A stretch of 64,000 nucleotides of DNA from Otis tarda (taxonomy: Eukaryota > Chordata > Aves > Otidiformes > Otididae): assembly GCA_026413225.1 (NCBI GenBank), contig CM048554.1, positions 5,720,001-5,784,000 on the forward strand. The letters run 5' to 3'. The notes below the pieces were generated by a model. It was not told the DNA's origin, ran no database searches, and was given only the letters and a program-made list of their open reading frames with translations. Below, in pieces: positions 36,923-49,600 of the stretch. Positions within the stretch are counted from its first letter, which is position 1; each line of letters begins with the position of its first letter. Both the position numbers and the translations under genes were made by a program.

Positions 36923-39900
36923 GTATGTATTTTTCTGTTCATTTAACCATTTAACCTTTTTTTTTTTTTACTTCAGGTTTAAAATACGGTTTAATGTTTC
37001 AATGCTGTGCTGTCCATATTAGTAGAATGATAAATGTATTATGAAAAAACAACGGTTGGGTTTCATGAGACGAGAGAAGTTATTAGAAGTTTAGATCATA
37101 ATGCTCCAAATTCAGTGTGCTGCAAACTCCTGAAAACCAGGTACCCTGACACTAAGAAAGAAGGATATGTGTGAGGATGATCAGTGACACAGACAGATGG
37201 AGGTATTCTAGGTCCTCAGTGGCCTGCAATTTAAGTGCTGTAGTCTCTGTTTGATGGATTCTTCTTACCTCAAATTTGTGGAAGACATTTTTTTTTCTTT
37301 TTAGTACTCAGGGTTGGGTCACTTGCACACCAACTTACGTTTACTCATACGCACATACACAAAGTGTAGTTTTTTATACTCCATTGGCATCAAGGATTCT
37401 TACCCTATTGACTTCTGAAAGCTACTTTTCCTCCAGAAGCACAGAATTGGCACAAAATTCTGCTTGCTTTAGCATCCAGGCCTTGAACAGACTCAAAAGA
37501 GTTGTTGAGGCAAATGCTAATTTCTCACTAATGCTGAGCGAGACCTCAATCTTGCCTTGTTGGTCAAATCATTCAGTTTAGCCTAAGTGAGTTCTTTGAT
37601 ACCCATCCTTACTGCATAGAAGCAGAGCACTGCACGTGCAACTAGCGTGTAGAACTTCATGCACTATTTTTTCTACTGAAATTTTGTAAGTGTTCATGAT
37701 GAGATGATGTATTTACTTTTTGTTGTTGTTCATATAAAAACATATCTAAATTAACATCAGAATTCTCTGAAGTATTCTGAGATGATTTCTCAGATGAGGA
37801 TTCCAATTGCAGATAGATCTGCTCTAGAGGGATCTTTCTCAGGAAACTTCAGTGCAGAAAGTCATCAACACCGAAGGATATGGTTGCATTGGTGTTCTAG
37901 AATTTTAAAATTGGAAGTAATGGTACAATGGTTGTAGGCAGTGCTTTACATACTTATAACCTTGTCATTAGTCATTAAAATGCACTTTTGTTTTCCTTGT
38001 TTCTTACTGCTTGATTGTGTGTTTATCCCTATGCTGTACAACTACAAGGATTTGGGAATTTGTTGCACTGTGACCTGCTGTTCTACCACAATTGGCTTGT
38101 TTGTTTGTAACTGATAAAAATAATTCTTCTGCGGGCACAAGTACAGCTTGGTAAAATAATTAAAGAAAAAAAAAGAAACCTGCATTGACCAGAAATAGCT
38201 GTCTTGGAACGTAAAAACTACTGTAAATATTTTCTTAGAGCAGAAGTCTGAAAATACAGACAGTACTACCTTCTTATCCAGGTGTAAGCAGTAGAACTCT
38301 TACGAGAGATTTAGAATGAAATCACACCAGTGACAGAACTGCTGGGGTAATTGGCTTGTTTGTTAAAATTGGTAAAGAAGTGGGGGATGAATCAGTTTAC
38401 CTTGAGTAGATATAGCATTTAAGCATCTTGCATGTTTTCAAAATAAAACTCTACATGAAGAAAAAAAAAAAAGCCACTCTGTATGCGGTTAGAGTAAGGA
38501 AGTTAAGGATGTTGCTTTTAATTTTTCACTGGGGCCCATTTTTAACCATTTAAACATACAATGCATAAGGATATGCCATAGGTTTTACATACCATCTTGA
38601 AAGTCAAAGACTTCAAAAATTTTTGGAACAAAGGAAAAACAAATTCCAGAACTCCTGAATTTACATCAAGTAAATATGAAGAGAATTTGGCTCAATAACA
38701 AAACCAAATCAACACAAAACAAAAATAGCCCCAGGCAGTCACAATTTGTACAGTCAGTTTTAGGGTCTGTAGGCAGCGTACTGCAGTGAATACTAGTTAC
38801 ACTGAGGATGCCTGGGAGAGGTTTTTTGGGTAGCAAGGGTGCTGAAACATCATATTATTAAAGATTAAGTGAGACCATAATGCATTTTTGTCTGTTTCAT
38901 CACAATGTGATTGTAGACAGTGTTTGTTCAGGAGATGAGGTCAGCCAGTGTGTCCTTACAGGTTTATTCTGTTTACATGGTGGTGGGAGGATGGGTGTGC
39001 AAATGGGAGGTGTTGTCTTTATCATAACACATCATTGCCTGGATCCATGCTCCCTCTAATGCCATGAGGAGCTACAAGAACCTTGACTTGTACTCTGAAA
39101 GAGATTGAGCTGAAGAGAGAACTAGACAAAGAAAATTTTAAAAATGAACTATGGTTTCCAACACTGTTGGAAGGAAGGAGTGCTAAATAATGTGAAGCTG
39201 GGCATAATGTTCACTGGATGTTCCTGACTGGAGTAGTAATTAAAACAATGTACTGATCATCACAGTTACCTCATTGATTTATTCATCACCACTTTTTAGT
39301 TGATTTTTATGAAGGTGAAATAAGATCCCTGTAGTATTTTTACAGGTTAGAGTTGCAAGTTTTTTGGTAGGTTAAAGGACAGAGATTATTTGGCATGTGT
39401 ATTTTTGATTAAATTACCTGTGCTCCTGTGCCACTGTATCTCTTGGATGGGGAGCTAAGAGCTGCATTCACCCCCAGCCTCATTATCAGCCCCAAGGAGA
39501 TTCTTAATTATCACTGTGTCTTGTGCTCAATAAGAGCCAATTAATGTGCTGCCTGTCTTAATCCTATTTGTGTGGTTGTGTACTATGTTATTTTTTAAAA
39601 AAATATATTTACATGGGAAGTCTGAGGAAAGGCTTCAGTCTCTGATTTGGGTACAGCTTAGCCTTGCAGAAATGAGGCTGCTAATAATGCTGTTTAGGGT
39701 TTCACAGCACACTGGAGCAGTCACTGGCTGACTCTATTTATCCTGTAGGCAGGCAATAGTTGAACTGGACTATGGTGAAGGAACACTAATATTTTTCTCA
39801 AACTACTTTTTGACTCCCCCATGCTCTGAAAAAAATTGGAATACACTTCTGACTGAATGAAGGTATGGCTGTAAGAGTAAGATAATACCAAAGTACTGGC

Positions 39901-40276
39901 AGATTCCGTCAGGGTAGCAGTTCTTACGGCACAGGTAATGACTTGGAGAGAGACACTCTCAACTGTGTTGTCCTTCCAGGGTGTGTAAATAGCGTTTGTC
40001 CACCGTGCTGTGTATTCCAGATTGAAACCTGGATCCTGGCAGGGTGGGGGCAAAGAGCAGAGCAGCTGAACCTCAAGGCTGATAGACGGTGAGAGTCAAA
40101 CAATGCAGCTTTCTTGCGTTCAAGAAGATAATTTAATCATGTCGTTGCTGAAGTTTTCCCTTCCCTTTGTGATTATAAAATAGAAGACTGACTACTGGCT
40201 CTTCTAAAGCCTAGGTTCTTAAGAGTATTGAAGCTTAACAGAATTATGTCTGCTACAACCTTTATAACTGAAGCAA

Positions 40277-40705
40277 CTACTGGTTTTGCTTTAACAGTTG
40301 AGGGAGTACTTGGTAGGTCAGCATGGCTAACTTGTTCACATTCTGGGGCCTCCAGAATTGTGCCGTATAGCCGCAGATGACATCTTGTAGCTGTGAAAGC
40401 ACTGTAAGTGCAAATGCAAGCACTGTCAATGTGGTGCTGCCCACGCTAACATACTCGTAAGAATTATCTACTGTAATTTCTAATGTTACACCACTTACTT
40501 GCTTTACTTGAAAAGACCAAATCTTGATGAACTTCTCTCTGTGTAATCTATCTGCTACAATCGCAGAAGTATTTTGCACTTCTTTTCCTTGTACCAGTGT
40601 GTATCTGCACCAACTCCACTGCCACACCTGCTGAGCGTATTTATATAAGTACTGAGATAATTGAGGCTGGGTTTTAATCCTAAAGTATTTGCTTCCTGGG
40701 GCGTG
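40277..40705 (-). CDS. Unidentified protein-like open stretch, 142 codons, no proper start
   Basis: Between a TAG at 40706-40708 and another at 40277-40279, the minus strand stays open for 142 codons. It has no ATG near its beginning, so it is at best part of a gene. The translation contains stretches such as QYLYKYAQQVWQWSWCRYTL, REKFIKIWSFQVKQVSG and LAFALTVLSQLQDVICGY, with a balanced residue mix unlike the low-complexity frames elsewhere. CpG is a little commoner here than in flanking DNA. It could be a fragment of a processed pseudogene, an exon of an antisense gene, an old mobile element or chance. I estimate one to three frames of this length by chance in a window this size. I recognise no domain. 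Confidence 0.2.
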   Translation of the reverse strand, partial: HAPGSKYFRIKTQPQLSQYLYKYAQQVWQWSWCRYTLVQGKEVQNTSAIVADRLHREKFIKIWSFQVKQVSGVTLEITVDNSYEYVSVGSTTLTVLAFALTVLSQLQDVICGYTAQFWRPQNVNKLAMLTYQVLPQLLKQNQ

Positions 40706-41746
40706 CTAACTGGTCCCAAAATGGAAGGGACACTTCATAGGGGAGAATAAAGGAAAAAGTTGCCGCCTTGTTAGAGACCAGTGCAATTTGCTCAGCTTGC
40801 TCTTCTCAAAAGAAAGACATTTTTAATCCTAGCTTTAGACTGTGTCTCCACTGTATATCTTACTGTCCCTGCTAAGCACAGCAATTAAGATGTTTTGTGT
40901 GGGTATTTTCCACCTGAGCTGAATTTTGCTCTGTAGCATCTATTTTGGCCATGAATCCTACTACTGTTCCCTTAATCATGTCTGTTGAATCCTACTGTTA
41001 TCTCTGGCTTCTGGTAAATGAATTCTTTTAGGTCTGAAAAGCTATCTGCTGTTTGTAAGCAACATGCATAGCTTACTTAGGTGGAGCATACACTGAGTTT
41101 CCCTTCAGATGGACAATGTTTTCTTTATAAAAGTTCTCTTATTCTTAGCACATTTCTAGGTCAGGAATGCTTAAAATATCTTCTGTCATTAAAACTTGGA
41201 GTCAACAGTATAAAACAAAAATAGAAAGGCAAAAGAAAAATAAATGAAGCTTACTGCATCCAGATGAAGCATTGTTTTCCAAATATTCCCTGCTGTTTGT
41301 GACCATGTAATCTTCAAACTTTCCTTTGAGACTGTTCTGTTTAATTACAGCAAAATCTAGTGATGGGTAGACCTTTTTGGTGAGAAAGGTGAGCATGGAT
41401 GGAGGAGAAAGTATATACTGGCAAAGGGCTCAGACCGAGAAAAGTTGGTGGTTTAGAGAGGAGGCAGAGCTATGGGAACAAAAAAGGCAAGGGATAACAA
41501 AAGCATACAGATAATTTATGGCAGGAGTTACTGTCTCAGTTTTAAAGTTCCCTGTAGTTTCACGTACATTTAAACTGACACTTCTGATAAAGAAAGTAGT
41601 CCCTTGTCTCACTCCCAGCCGCTAACTTCTTGTCCCTGAATGCTTGTTCACACCAAAACCCTGTGTCAGTAACTAGTGAATCAGGTAACTGATCTGGCTG
41701 AAAGGTAGACCTGCTAAATAAAATTCTAAAAGGTTATTTTTAACCC

Positions 41747-42112
41747 AGAGAAGAGAAGGCTCCAGGGAGACCTTATGGCAGCCTTTCAATACTTAAAGGA
41801 GTCTTACAGGAAAGATAGGGACAAACTTTTTAGTAGGGCTTGTTGTGATAGGACAAAGTGTAATGGTTTTAAACTAAAAAGTGAGTAGATTTAAATTGGA
41901 TATAAATGAAATAATTTTTTACGCTGAGGGTGGTGGAACACTGGAACAGGTTGCCCAGAGAGGTGGTGGATGCCCCTTCCCTGGAAACATTCAAGGCCAG
42001 GTTGGACAGGGCTCTGAGCAACCTGATCTGGTTGGAGGTGTCCGTGCTTCTTGCAGTGGAGTTGGACTGAATGGCCTTGAAAGGTCCCTTCCAACCCTAA
42101 CCATTCTATGAT
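41747..42112 (+). mobile_element. CR1 retrotransposon 3' end, short degraded copy
   Basis: About 365 bp in plus orientation. It starts abruptly at 'agagaagagaaggctccagggagacc' and ends with TTCCAACCCTAACCATTCTATGATT, the CR1 3' terminus. The ORF2 reading frame is broken by a stop codon after the block corresponding to DRTKCNGFKLKSE, near 41886. The nucleotide block 'ttgcccagagaggtggtggatgccccttccctggaaacattc' is shared with the copies at 23500 and 58708. Non-functional. Confidence 0.93.
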
Positions 42113-45100
42113 TTTTCAACTGAATCAATTTTTACTTGTACTGACAGAGCAGAGGTTAGTGGGGAAAGAATGAGTGACTGGTGGACTTCTGGAGAGGACT
42201 GCTGAAGTTTACCGGACTACTGTCTTGAATTGTTCCATGGTAGGTCTGTTTTGAACAATGCTTGAATATTCAGGCATTCTAATGCAGAAAACCGGAGGAA
42301 ACAAATCTTGTCGTCTTATATTCTCTAACTGCCCAAGTAGGAAAGACTATTTGCTGTTTTTTGAAAAGGTATGGAATGTTATGTAAGGAACTGAGCTATG
42401 GTGTTATTTTATTCAAAACTTGTATCTCATCAGTGCCCGAAATTAGAACCTTCTTTTAAAATGTGCAAAGACTTGGTCTTATATGCAAAGGTGGACAGTG
42501 TGGGAAGAACTAGTCAGAAAATGTGAGACACCAAATAACAGCTCATGTTACTAGACCTCAATAAAACCTGAAGTAAGTGGAGTTTCTGACAACCATTTTG
42601 TTCTGTGGAGGCTCAGCTCACTAAGACATACTGGGTTCTTTGTGGTTTTGCCTCTCCCTCGTCCCTCTTTTTTTTTTTTCTGGATTGCTGTCTTCGTTAG
42701 TAGTGAGTTAAATTGGCTCCAGGAGGAAACCAGAGCACAAGTCTGCTCTAACTAACTAGCAGGAGTATGCGTCTAGAAATGGAGAGAGCAGAGTAGAAAG
42801 GACTGGAGGAAACTATTCCCATTCTAGTTTCTCAGCCTAAACACAGATGGCATGACTCGGTGTGAAAGCTGAAAGGCAGCGGTGGCAGAGATGGTGAGTG
42901 ACATTCCAGTGTTCCCAAGGGATTCCTTTGCAGACAGATCAGTGGGACTTTTACTACTGACTTCAACTGAGGCCAAGTGTATGGAAAAAAAGAGAGAACA
43001 ATCCGGAAGGTATGGGGGGAGCTATGAAATAAATGAAGCATGATAGAAAAAGTGGGAAATGTAATAATAAAACTGTCAGGTATAGGAAATACATATGTGA
43101 TGGTGAAGAAAGCAAGAGGTCATGTTCCCCAGCTGAGTTTGGGCAACACGTTTTATTCATTTCTGACTCTCTTCTCCTATTGAAACTATCTGCCGAGCCC
43201 TGCTGTTGGTACACCAAGATTATATGCCCAGTAGATATTTTCTTGTAAACTGATGTGTCTTTTTACACCGCATGACTAGTGCACTGATCTTTAGCTCTTA
43301 CTGTTTTCTGGTGAAGCCAAAAAGAAAATTATGACATCACGGCGAGAAAATGCATTGTATTATGAAAGGATTATTATTATTTTTTTCCCCTTTCCAGTAT
43401 TTTCAACTTCTTTAAACCTATGGAAAATTTCAGGGGGATGTTTTCTCTAATTACATTTGTGGTCTGGTTTAGAGGAGCAATGCCTGGATGAGTGTTTAAG
43501 TAAACAGATTCTAATCTAAGGCAAAACTCCGCATCATCCTGTGGCTTTCCCAGAACCTGCTTTTGTTCTAGCGTTCATATCTTATCAGTTGTAATTTTGT
43601 TGCTCTTAAAATGAGTATTGCATTAGGGACCAGAGAGCGTGCGTGTGTGATAGTTATGGAGTCTGCCCTACTGGCAGCTGTTTACCCAAACAAATCCTTT
43701 TTGATGGCAGTACATGTGAAAACTGGAATCCGAGAAGATGGCATGTGCTGTTCCGCATCAGGATGATTTGTTGCAGGCAATGGAAATATCTGTGGCAAAT
43801 CAAATTTGCATTCAAAACTTCATTTATAATTATTGTGGTTACGATGATTTCCTCTTTCTCTGTGTACATCCTCTTAATCTACTAAGTGTAAATTTTTCCA
43901 AACTCGACAGGTTGCATAAGCCAGAAAAGTAGGAAATAACTCCCAAAAGAACTGCTGCCAGATCTTTGAAGCGCATATTGAGTTGCTGGATCTGAAACAC
44001 AATGTGTAAGAGTTGCTTTGCCAAGTTTTGAAAGTTACAGTATGTGGAGTGATGAGACTGCTGTCTAGCTATTTTCTGTAAAACAAAGGGGAAAGACTGA
44101 GGAATATGGAATGTTGTTTATTGCTTAACGACGCACATTCCACTTGTCAGTTGTTTATATTTTTAACTGTTGTTTCTTCTTTTCAAAATTAATAAGACTT
44201 GTTAAACATTACAATGAAAAGTAGCAAGTAAATCTGCTTAGATTTCATAACTGCACTTTTTGCTGTTTGATCTGTACCAGACTGAAAATTTGGATGGTAA
44301 ACAAGATCATTATGAGATCTTTTGCAGTCTGGCTTAGCAGTTGGGAGGACATCTCTAGAGCTGCTCTAGATATTACAAGTAATTCTTGTGCTGATATATA
44401 GTCTTCTTTTTCAAAATCTGCAGATCCTTTTCTCGGGTATTTGTACATTTGGAAAACTTTGACCATTTATACTTACTTTGCAGTGAGTGGTTTTTATACA
44501 TGGCCCGATGATCAGGCTCTTCTCATACAAAGGAAGTAGTGCTTCACTTACCTCATCAAATCAGGTGTGGGTGGTCAGATGTCTGTATCCAGCTCTTCTT
44601 TTGTGAGCAAGTGGGTTGCTCAGTCTGATAAAAATCCATTCAGTCATTTTCTTGCTGAGCTATATTTTAGCCTTGAGAAAGCAACCTTGTCTTTCCTTCT
44701 TTAGAGACCTTATCGGAGGAGAAAAGCCAGTTAACCTAGCTATTAAAATATTTGTGGCTTGTATTTGGTTGGAATTCACCTAGACTATGAATTCACCTAC
44801 CTCTATAAATTCAGTAGGTCCTTGCCAGCAAGATGGTCAGGCATGCCTGCCTCACGTTACTACTTGGTTACTCTGTTCAAGTTATTTCTGAACCTTTCTC
44901 TCTGAAAACTAAATAAATGAATTTTTACGTTTTGCATGGTAAAGGTGTGCTTTTGCACATTTTGTACATATGTAGTCCTATAAGCAATTTAACTCCCTCT
45001 CTGAAAGACAGATAAAAAATTCTTTAATACCTGAGGTATAATGGGCAAAGTTTTTGGTTCAGATGAATCGCAGCTTGAGTTTGCTGAATGTGAACCTGGT

Positions 45101-46580
45101 ACCCCTTTTTCCTTTAAAAAAGCAGTTCTACCTGCCTTAACTCTGAAGGATTCATATGAAACACTGGCATGGTATTTGGCAAGGTGAAATCTTTAATTAG
45201 ACATAGTGTCTTTTATCAGATCCAATAATGTAGTTGTGTTTTTGGCCTGCTTTTCTTTTAAGGATGTAGGTAAGCAACTAGCAAGATGTTCTGAAAAGTC
45301 TAAAAGATAAACTTCTGTAAATGTTTTTTAATTATTTCTCTTGGTTTAACTGGCCTTTTTCTACATGTCTTAACTGACCAATTTGTTGCCTGGACTCTAT
45401 AGATTTATTTTTTTTTCTTTGTAAATTGTGTATATACACAATTGGTGAAAAGGGAACCCTTTAAAGTGTTAAACAGTTGAGGCGGTTTCCAGCTGAACAC
45501 TTTTAAGGAAATCAAAAGCTTTCTTCTCTTCATCACTGATAGATCAGCCGGGAGTGTTTTCTGTTGTCACATAAAATTTGGAATCAGGTTTGTCATAATT
45601 AGTACTCTACTTTTCTGTGTTAATCTGTCTGTGCTGTGAAAGTGTAGTAAACTATCTTTATATTCACTTTAATGTCCATTTCATCTTAGAATCATAGAAT
45701 CTTGTGAAGGTTTGCAAATTGGCAAGAACATAAACGAGAATGAGACCCTAAGAACTTATCTCAAAAATTATTATAGCCAAAGCAAAGACATTACAGCAAA
45801 TGCCTTTTAAGTATGAGGTAATGTAGCTAAAGCAACACTGGACAGAATGGCTAATCAGTGAGAGCTGGAGCCTGTTCTGTGATGCAGAAACATGTGGTTG
45901 TGTCCTGAGTATTCCTTACTGGAGTTTCTTTTACTCTCTAGTATGATTCTGCAGTGTACCAACTTGATCTGTTCATCCAGTGGAATTCAGGGAGAGCTTT
46001 AAAAAGCCAGAGCTACGTGTGAAGAGACTGAAATCACCATATCTCATACGATTGAGTTTTCTGGAAGGTTTCCTTGTTTCTGTGTGGTGTGGTTTCACTG
46101 CTGTAAAAGATGCTTTGCGGACAAGATGCCTGAGGCTGGTGTTGCTAAAACACTCTCCTGCTCTGGCGTGCCTAACGCACACACGTAGAGCTGGGCACGC
46201 TGAGTAGTTGAGAGCGCGTTGGTGGAACGCAGTTGTCTTGTCCTCTGTCAAGTTAGCACTTTCAAGAATTTTGGTTGGCTGTACCCTCTCTGTTCCTTCT
46301 TGGTGGTGCACGTTAGCTACTGAACCTTGGCAGCAGATTATACAAGACAGCAGGTGACAGAGGAGCAGGAAATGATGCTGTTGAATCTGCTACCTGTTGT
46401 ACTTGTGACTTCAGCAGAATATACTGGAGTCAATATTATAAAACTAAAACATATGCTGCTTGACAGTTTATTGCTTATCCTTGTATGGGATCTTTGCTGT
46501 GCCTCTTTTTTTTTTTCAGACTTGTGTCCAGAACACAAGAGGTTTGTGTATTTTTGCTGGCACTTGATGTGACTTGATAC

Positions 46581-46620
46581 AAACAAGATGAACTTGAGTC
46601 AAACAAGATGAACTTGAGTC
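46581..46620 (+). repeat. Perfect tandem duplication, 20-bp unit x 2
   Basis: The unit AAACAAGATGAACTTGAGTC is repeated head to tail with no mismatch (46581-46600 and 46601-46620), and the next two bases begin a third copy. Perfect identity suggests a recent event. Confidence 0.9.
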
Positions 46621-49600
46621 AAGTGGTTAAATGTTAAAACAGCTTCCTTCATGTGTTGGTTTACTGCCAGGGAAAGGTGAATGTTCAGCATAAATGCTGT
46701 ATTTAAACACTAATCAAACATTTATTATTGTTGAATGAATGACCCGACAAGGATACAGTTGAACTAAAATGTAAAGGTTGTATTTCATGGAAGTGAGAAG
46801 CTTTATTAATATTTGAAGAATGGCTTTAATTAGTCTGACTGTTGGTAGGTGTGTTCATTTTCTCAATGTAAATCCAGTATAGCGATTTTCACCAACTTAT
46901 AATTGGCAGTTTCCCCTAGGAAATAATCATTATTGGTATTATAAAAGCACTTTGTATGTATCACGTTTGGGAAATGAAAGTTTTGCAAAGGTCAGAATAA
47001 AGTGTGCCCCCAATTATGCTAATAACTCATACCACAAATGATCCAGTGGAAGGTTTAATAGCTTGATAGCCCTCTTTAGATTTTCTTAGAACGGGAAGAA
47101 TTAATATTACATTTTGACACTTTACAGAAAGGTGAAAAAAGAAATTTTCCTTTTCTCCAGCTTTTGAAGTTTGTGCCTGAATTCTCTTAGTGACCTGAGG
47201 ATCCTGAAGTATTGGGTGATATTTTTGTTTTGTTTCGGTGGAGGGTTTTTTGTGTGGTTTTTCTTTTTTTAAGAATTCTTTTAAAAAGCGTTTTGTTCCA
47301 CTTACTTCACTGTGAAGTCAGGAGCTTTTTTTTTTAAGGAGCCCAGGGTTGCAAAAGATACAATGTTTTGACACTAGAAAATGTCTATATGTTTTATTTT
47401 GAATTTGACAGTATAGCCTAATAAACTTTGATCCTTTTGCTAACCAGAATATGCTGAAGTCATTTACAATAATAACCTATTTAAAAAAAGTTGTTTTACA
47501 AAACCCTCAAACTAGACTTTTAAAGCAAACTAAATTTTAATTTTGCTTATTTATCTGTCAAACCAAGTTTCCTTTGTTTCCTTTGAGGGATATTGCACAT
47601 CTGCACTTCACTCCAAAGGTCTGAGTAACTAATCTGCCCAGAACTTTTCCAAACATTAGAACAAATCTTCAGAATATAATTACTTAGAAATTATTAGATA
47701 CTGGATGTTCTTACTTATGTAACGTGTCCACCAGACAGATTTCCTTTTGAACCAGGTCTGTGTTACTTGAAATGACTGTTTCCCTTTGTAATTTTGAGGT
47801 TAAAACATTAGTAAAAGGCTAGATGGTATAATTTACTCCTGAGACTGATTATCCTAATATACACACAGTAACTGTGCGTCTCCTGAGTTGTTAGAGAACC
47901 CATTAAGAGGGCAGTCAGAAAGGTAACGTTTGCAAATGTCTCCAAATTGAATTATAAATGTCTCTGGTAAACAAAATGTTTGCGGCAGCATGTTGGTTCC
48001 ACTTAAAGGTCTGGCTGTGTCTAGTATGCGTGTTTTGTAATATACTTTGAAAAGATAGAACAGGCAGTGAAATAAATAGCTCAGACTTACTCATCTCATT
48101 TTTTTTTAGTATAGAAACATTTTTAAATTATACATATTTTAGTTTAAAATATTCTGTTTTTTTCAGGGAAGTGTTTTATGTAAGTTTTACTTCAACAGAG
48201 ATGCAGATGGTTTGCTAGTCTTTTTAGATGAGCTGTAAAAGAGGAATATTGACATGGATGGCAGTTTAAATAGAGCGTTGTTAGAAATCTGCACGCACTG
48301 ATTTTATGAGCTGCATTAGGAAAGCTGCTGGCTTCTGCTGTACTGAAGGTGTTGTTTTGCTTCATGCAGCCATTAGGCTTCTAGCAAGACTACTTTCAAA
48401 AAATATCTCATTCCCTCACAAAAAAAAAATTTCAAAAAGCAGTGCTAGCAAGGCCTTTCTCGTGCAGACATTTCTGTCTGAACTGCATTCTGGTGCAATT
48501 GACCACAGCGTAAATAAAGAGCAGGATGGGAGCAAGCTGTTGGTAGGTTTAAACTTGAATCTTGATTGTGTCCTTCTGTAAATATTTTTCTGTTTTGGCG
48601 TTGTTTTATTTTTTCATTGTCAGTTGTGATACATGATTAATGCTAAGTGCAGAGACCCTTAGTCTCTGCATGCTGTTGATACTTAAGTTGCCTCCATAGG
48701 CAAATTACTCTTCTTCAACATAAACACCTCCATTCTCTGAGGGGACACCATTAACTCCAGTCAAGCCAGTCCTGGTTTTACCTAGAAGATAATTTCTATG
48801 CAAATACACATAATCCTTTGCGGAAGGGATAAAGGCAAATTTGTCATCCTTGTCTAATAAAATGTACACACACGTGATTCAATGAAGGATTCTGTTTCCT
48901 GTAGCCTACCTACAAACCGTGTTGTACAGCGCAAAACAATTTTTGCAAAATAAATCCTACATTTTAAATGTCAGGCACACAACGGACAATGAAGTTAGGG
49001 TCCGAAAGTAGCTTTATTTAGCGTACATGGCAGTATTTACAATTTACAATTGGCTCAAGTGTCGTTTCATTAAACTTTCAAAATTGTGTGGATTTTATTT
49101 CATAGCTATATGAACAATTAAATCCTCTGAAATTTCTCTGACTGTCCTAATTATTTTCTTTCGTGTGAAGCTTGCTAATGCAGGTCTCATCGCTGCTCAC
49201 TCTGCCAGTGAGTCAAGTATGTCTCTTGATGGTACTTGTGCTTTTAGACCAATGGGGACAAAGTGATCCAGTTTTTCCTTCCTTCCAGGTGCAATTATGG
49301 GTCTCAATATAATAAAAATAAAATGATTTAATATCTGTAGAGGTTCATATGGCATATTTTCCATTTATTTTAAGTTTGGAAGCTAAAATATCTTAATTGA
49401 TAATCCCATAAGGTTTATTTTTTCATGAGCTCTCTTTTCTCTCTGAAGTGTTCTGTATTTTCAGGGTATTGCTAGTTCTGTAAATTTAGCTATCAGACTA
49501 TTGTAATTTAAGGCCATATCCTTCTCACAGTTGAAAGGAACAAAAAAAAAAGCAATGGTTTTATTGGAGTAGAATGAGATTTAAGAGTCAGAGCCTGAAT

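Larger units (their letters stand above)
24100..41746. other. Long presumed intronic stretch between CR1 copies
   Basis: Apart from the separately listed candidate exons, the minus-strand frame at 40277-40705 and simple repeats, I see no gene in these 17.6 kb. The plus strand is visibly T/G-rich, with T runs at 26423-26445, 28566-28584 and 33297-33317 and a G/T-rich block at 27445-27520. Few A runs match them. This asymmetry suits an intron transcribed on the plus strand. Confidence 0.5.

Noticed and set aside
42827-42893. 67-nt exon candidate with a GTGAGT donor
   Set aside because: All three forward frames contain stops and the acceptor is ordinary. It could only be untranslated sequence, with no other support.
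45688-45702. CR1 tail-like AGAATCATAGAATCT
   Set aside because: Only 15 bases match the terminal octamer repeat and no CR1 body adjoins it.
48175-48187. 13-nt exon between TTTTTTTCAG and GTAAGT
   Set aside because: Too short and not a multiple of three. Best explained as chance in T-rich intron.
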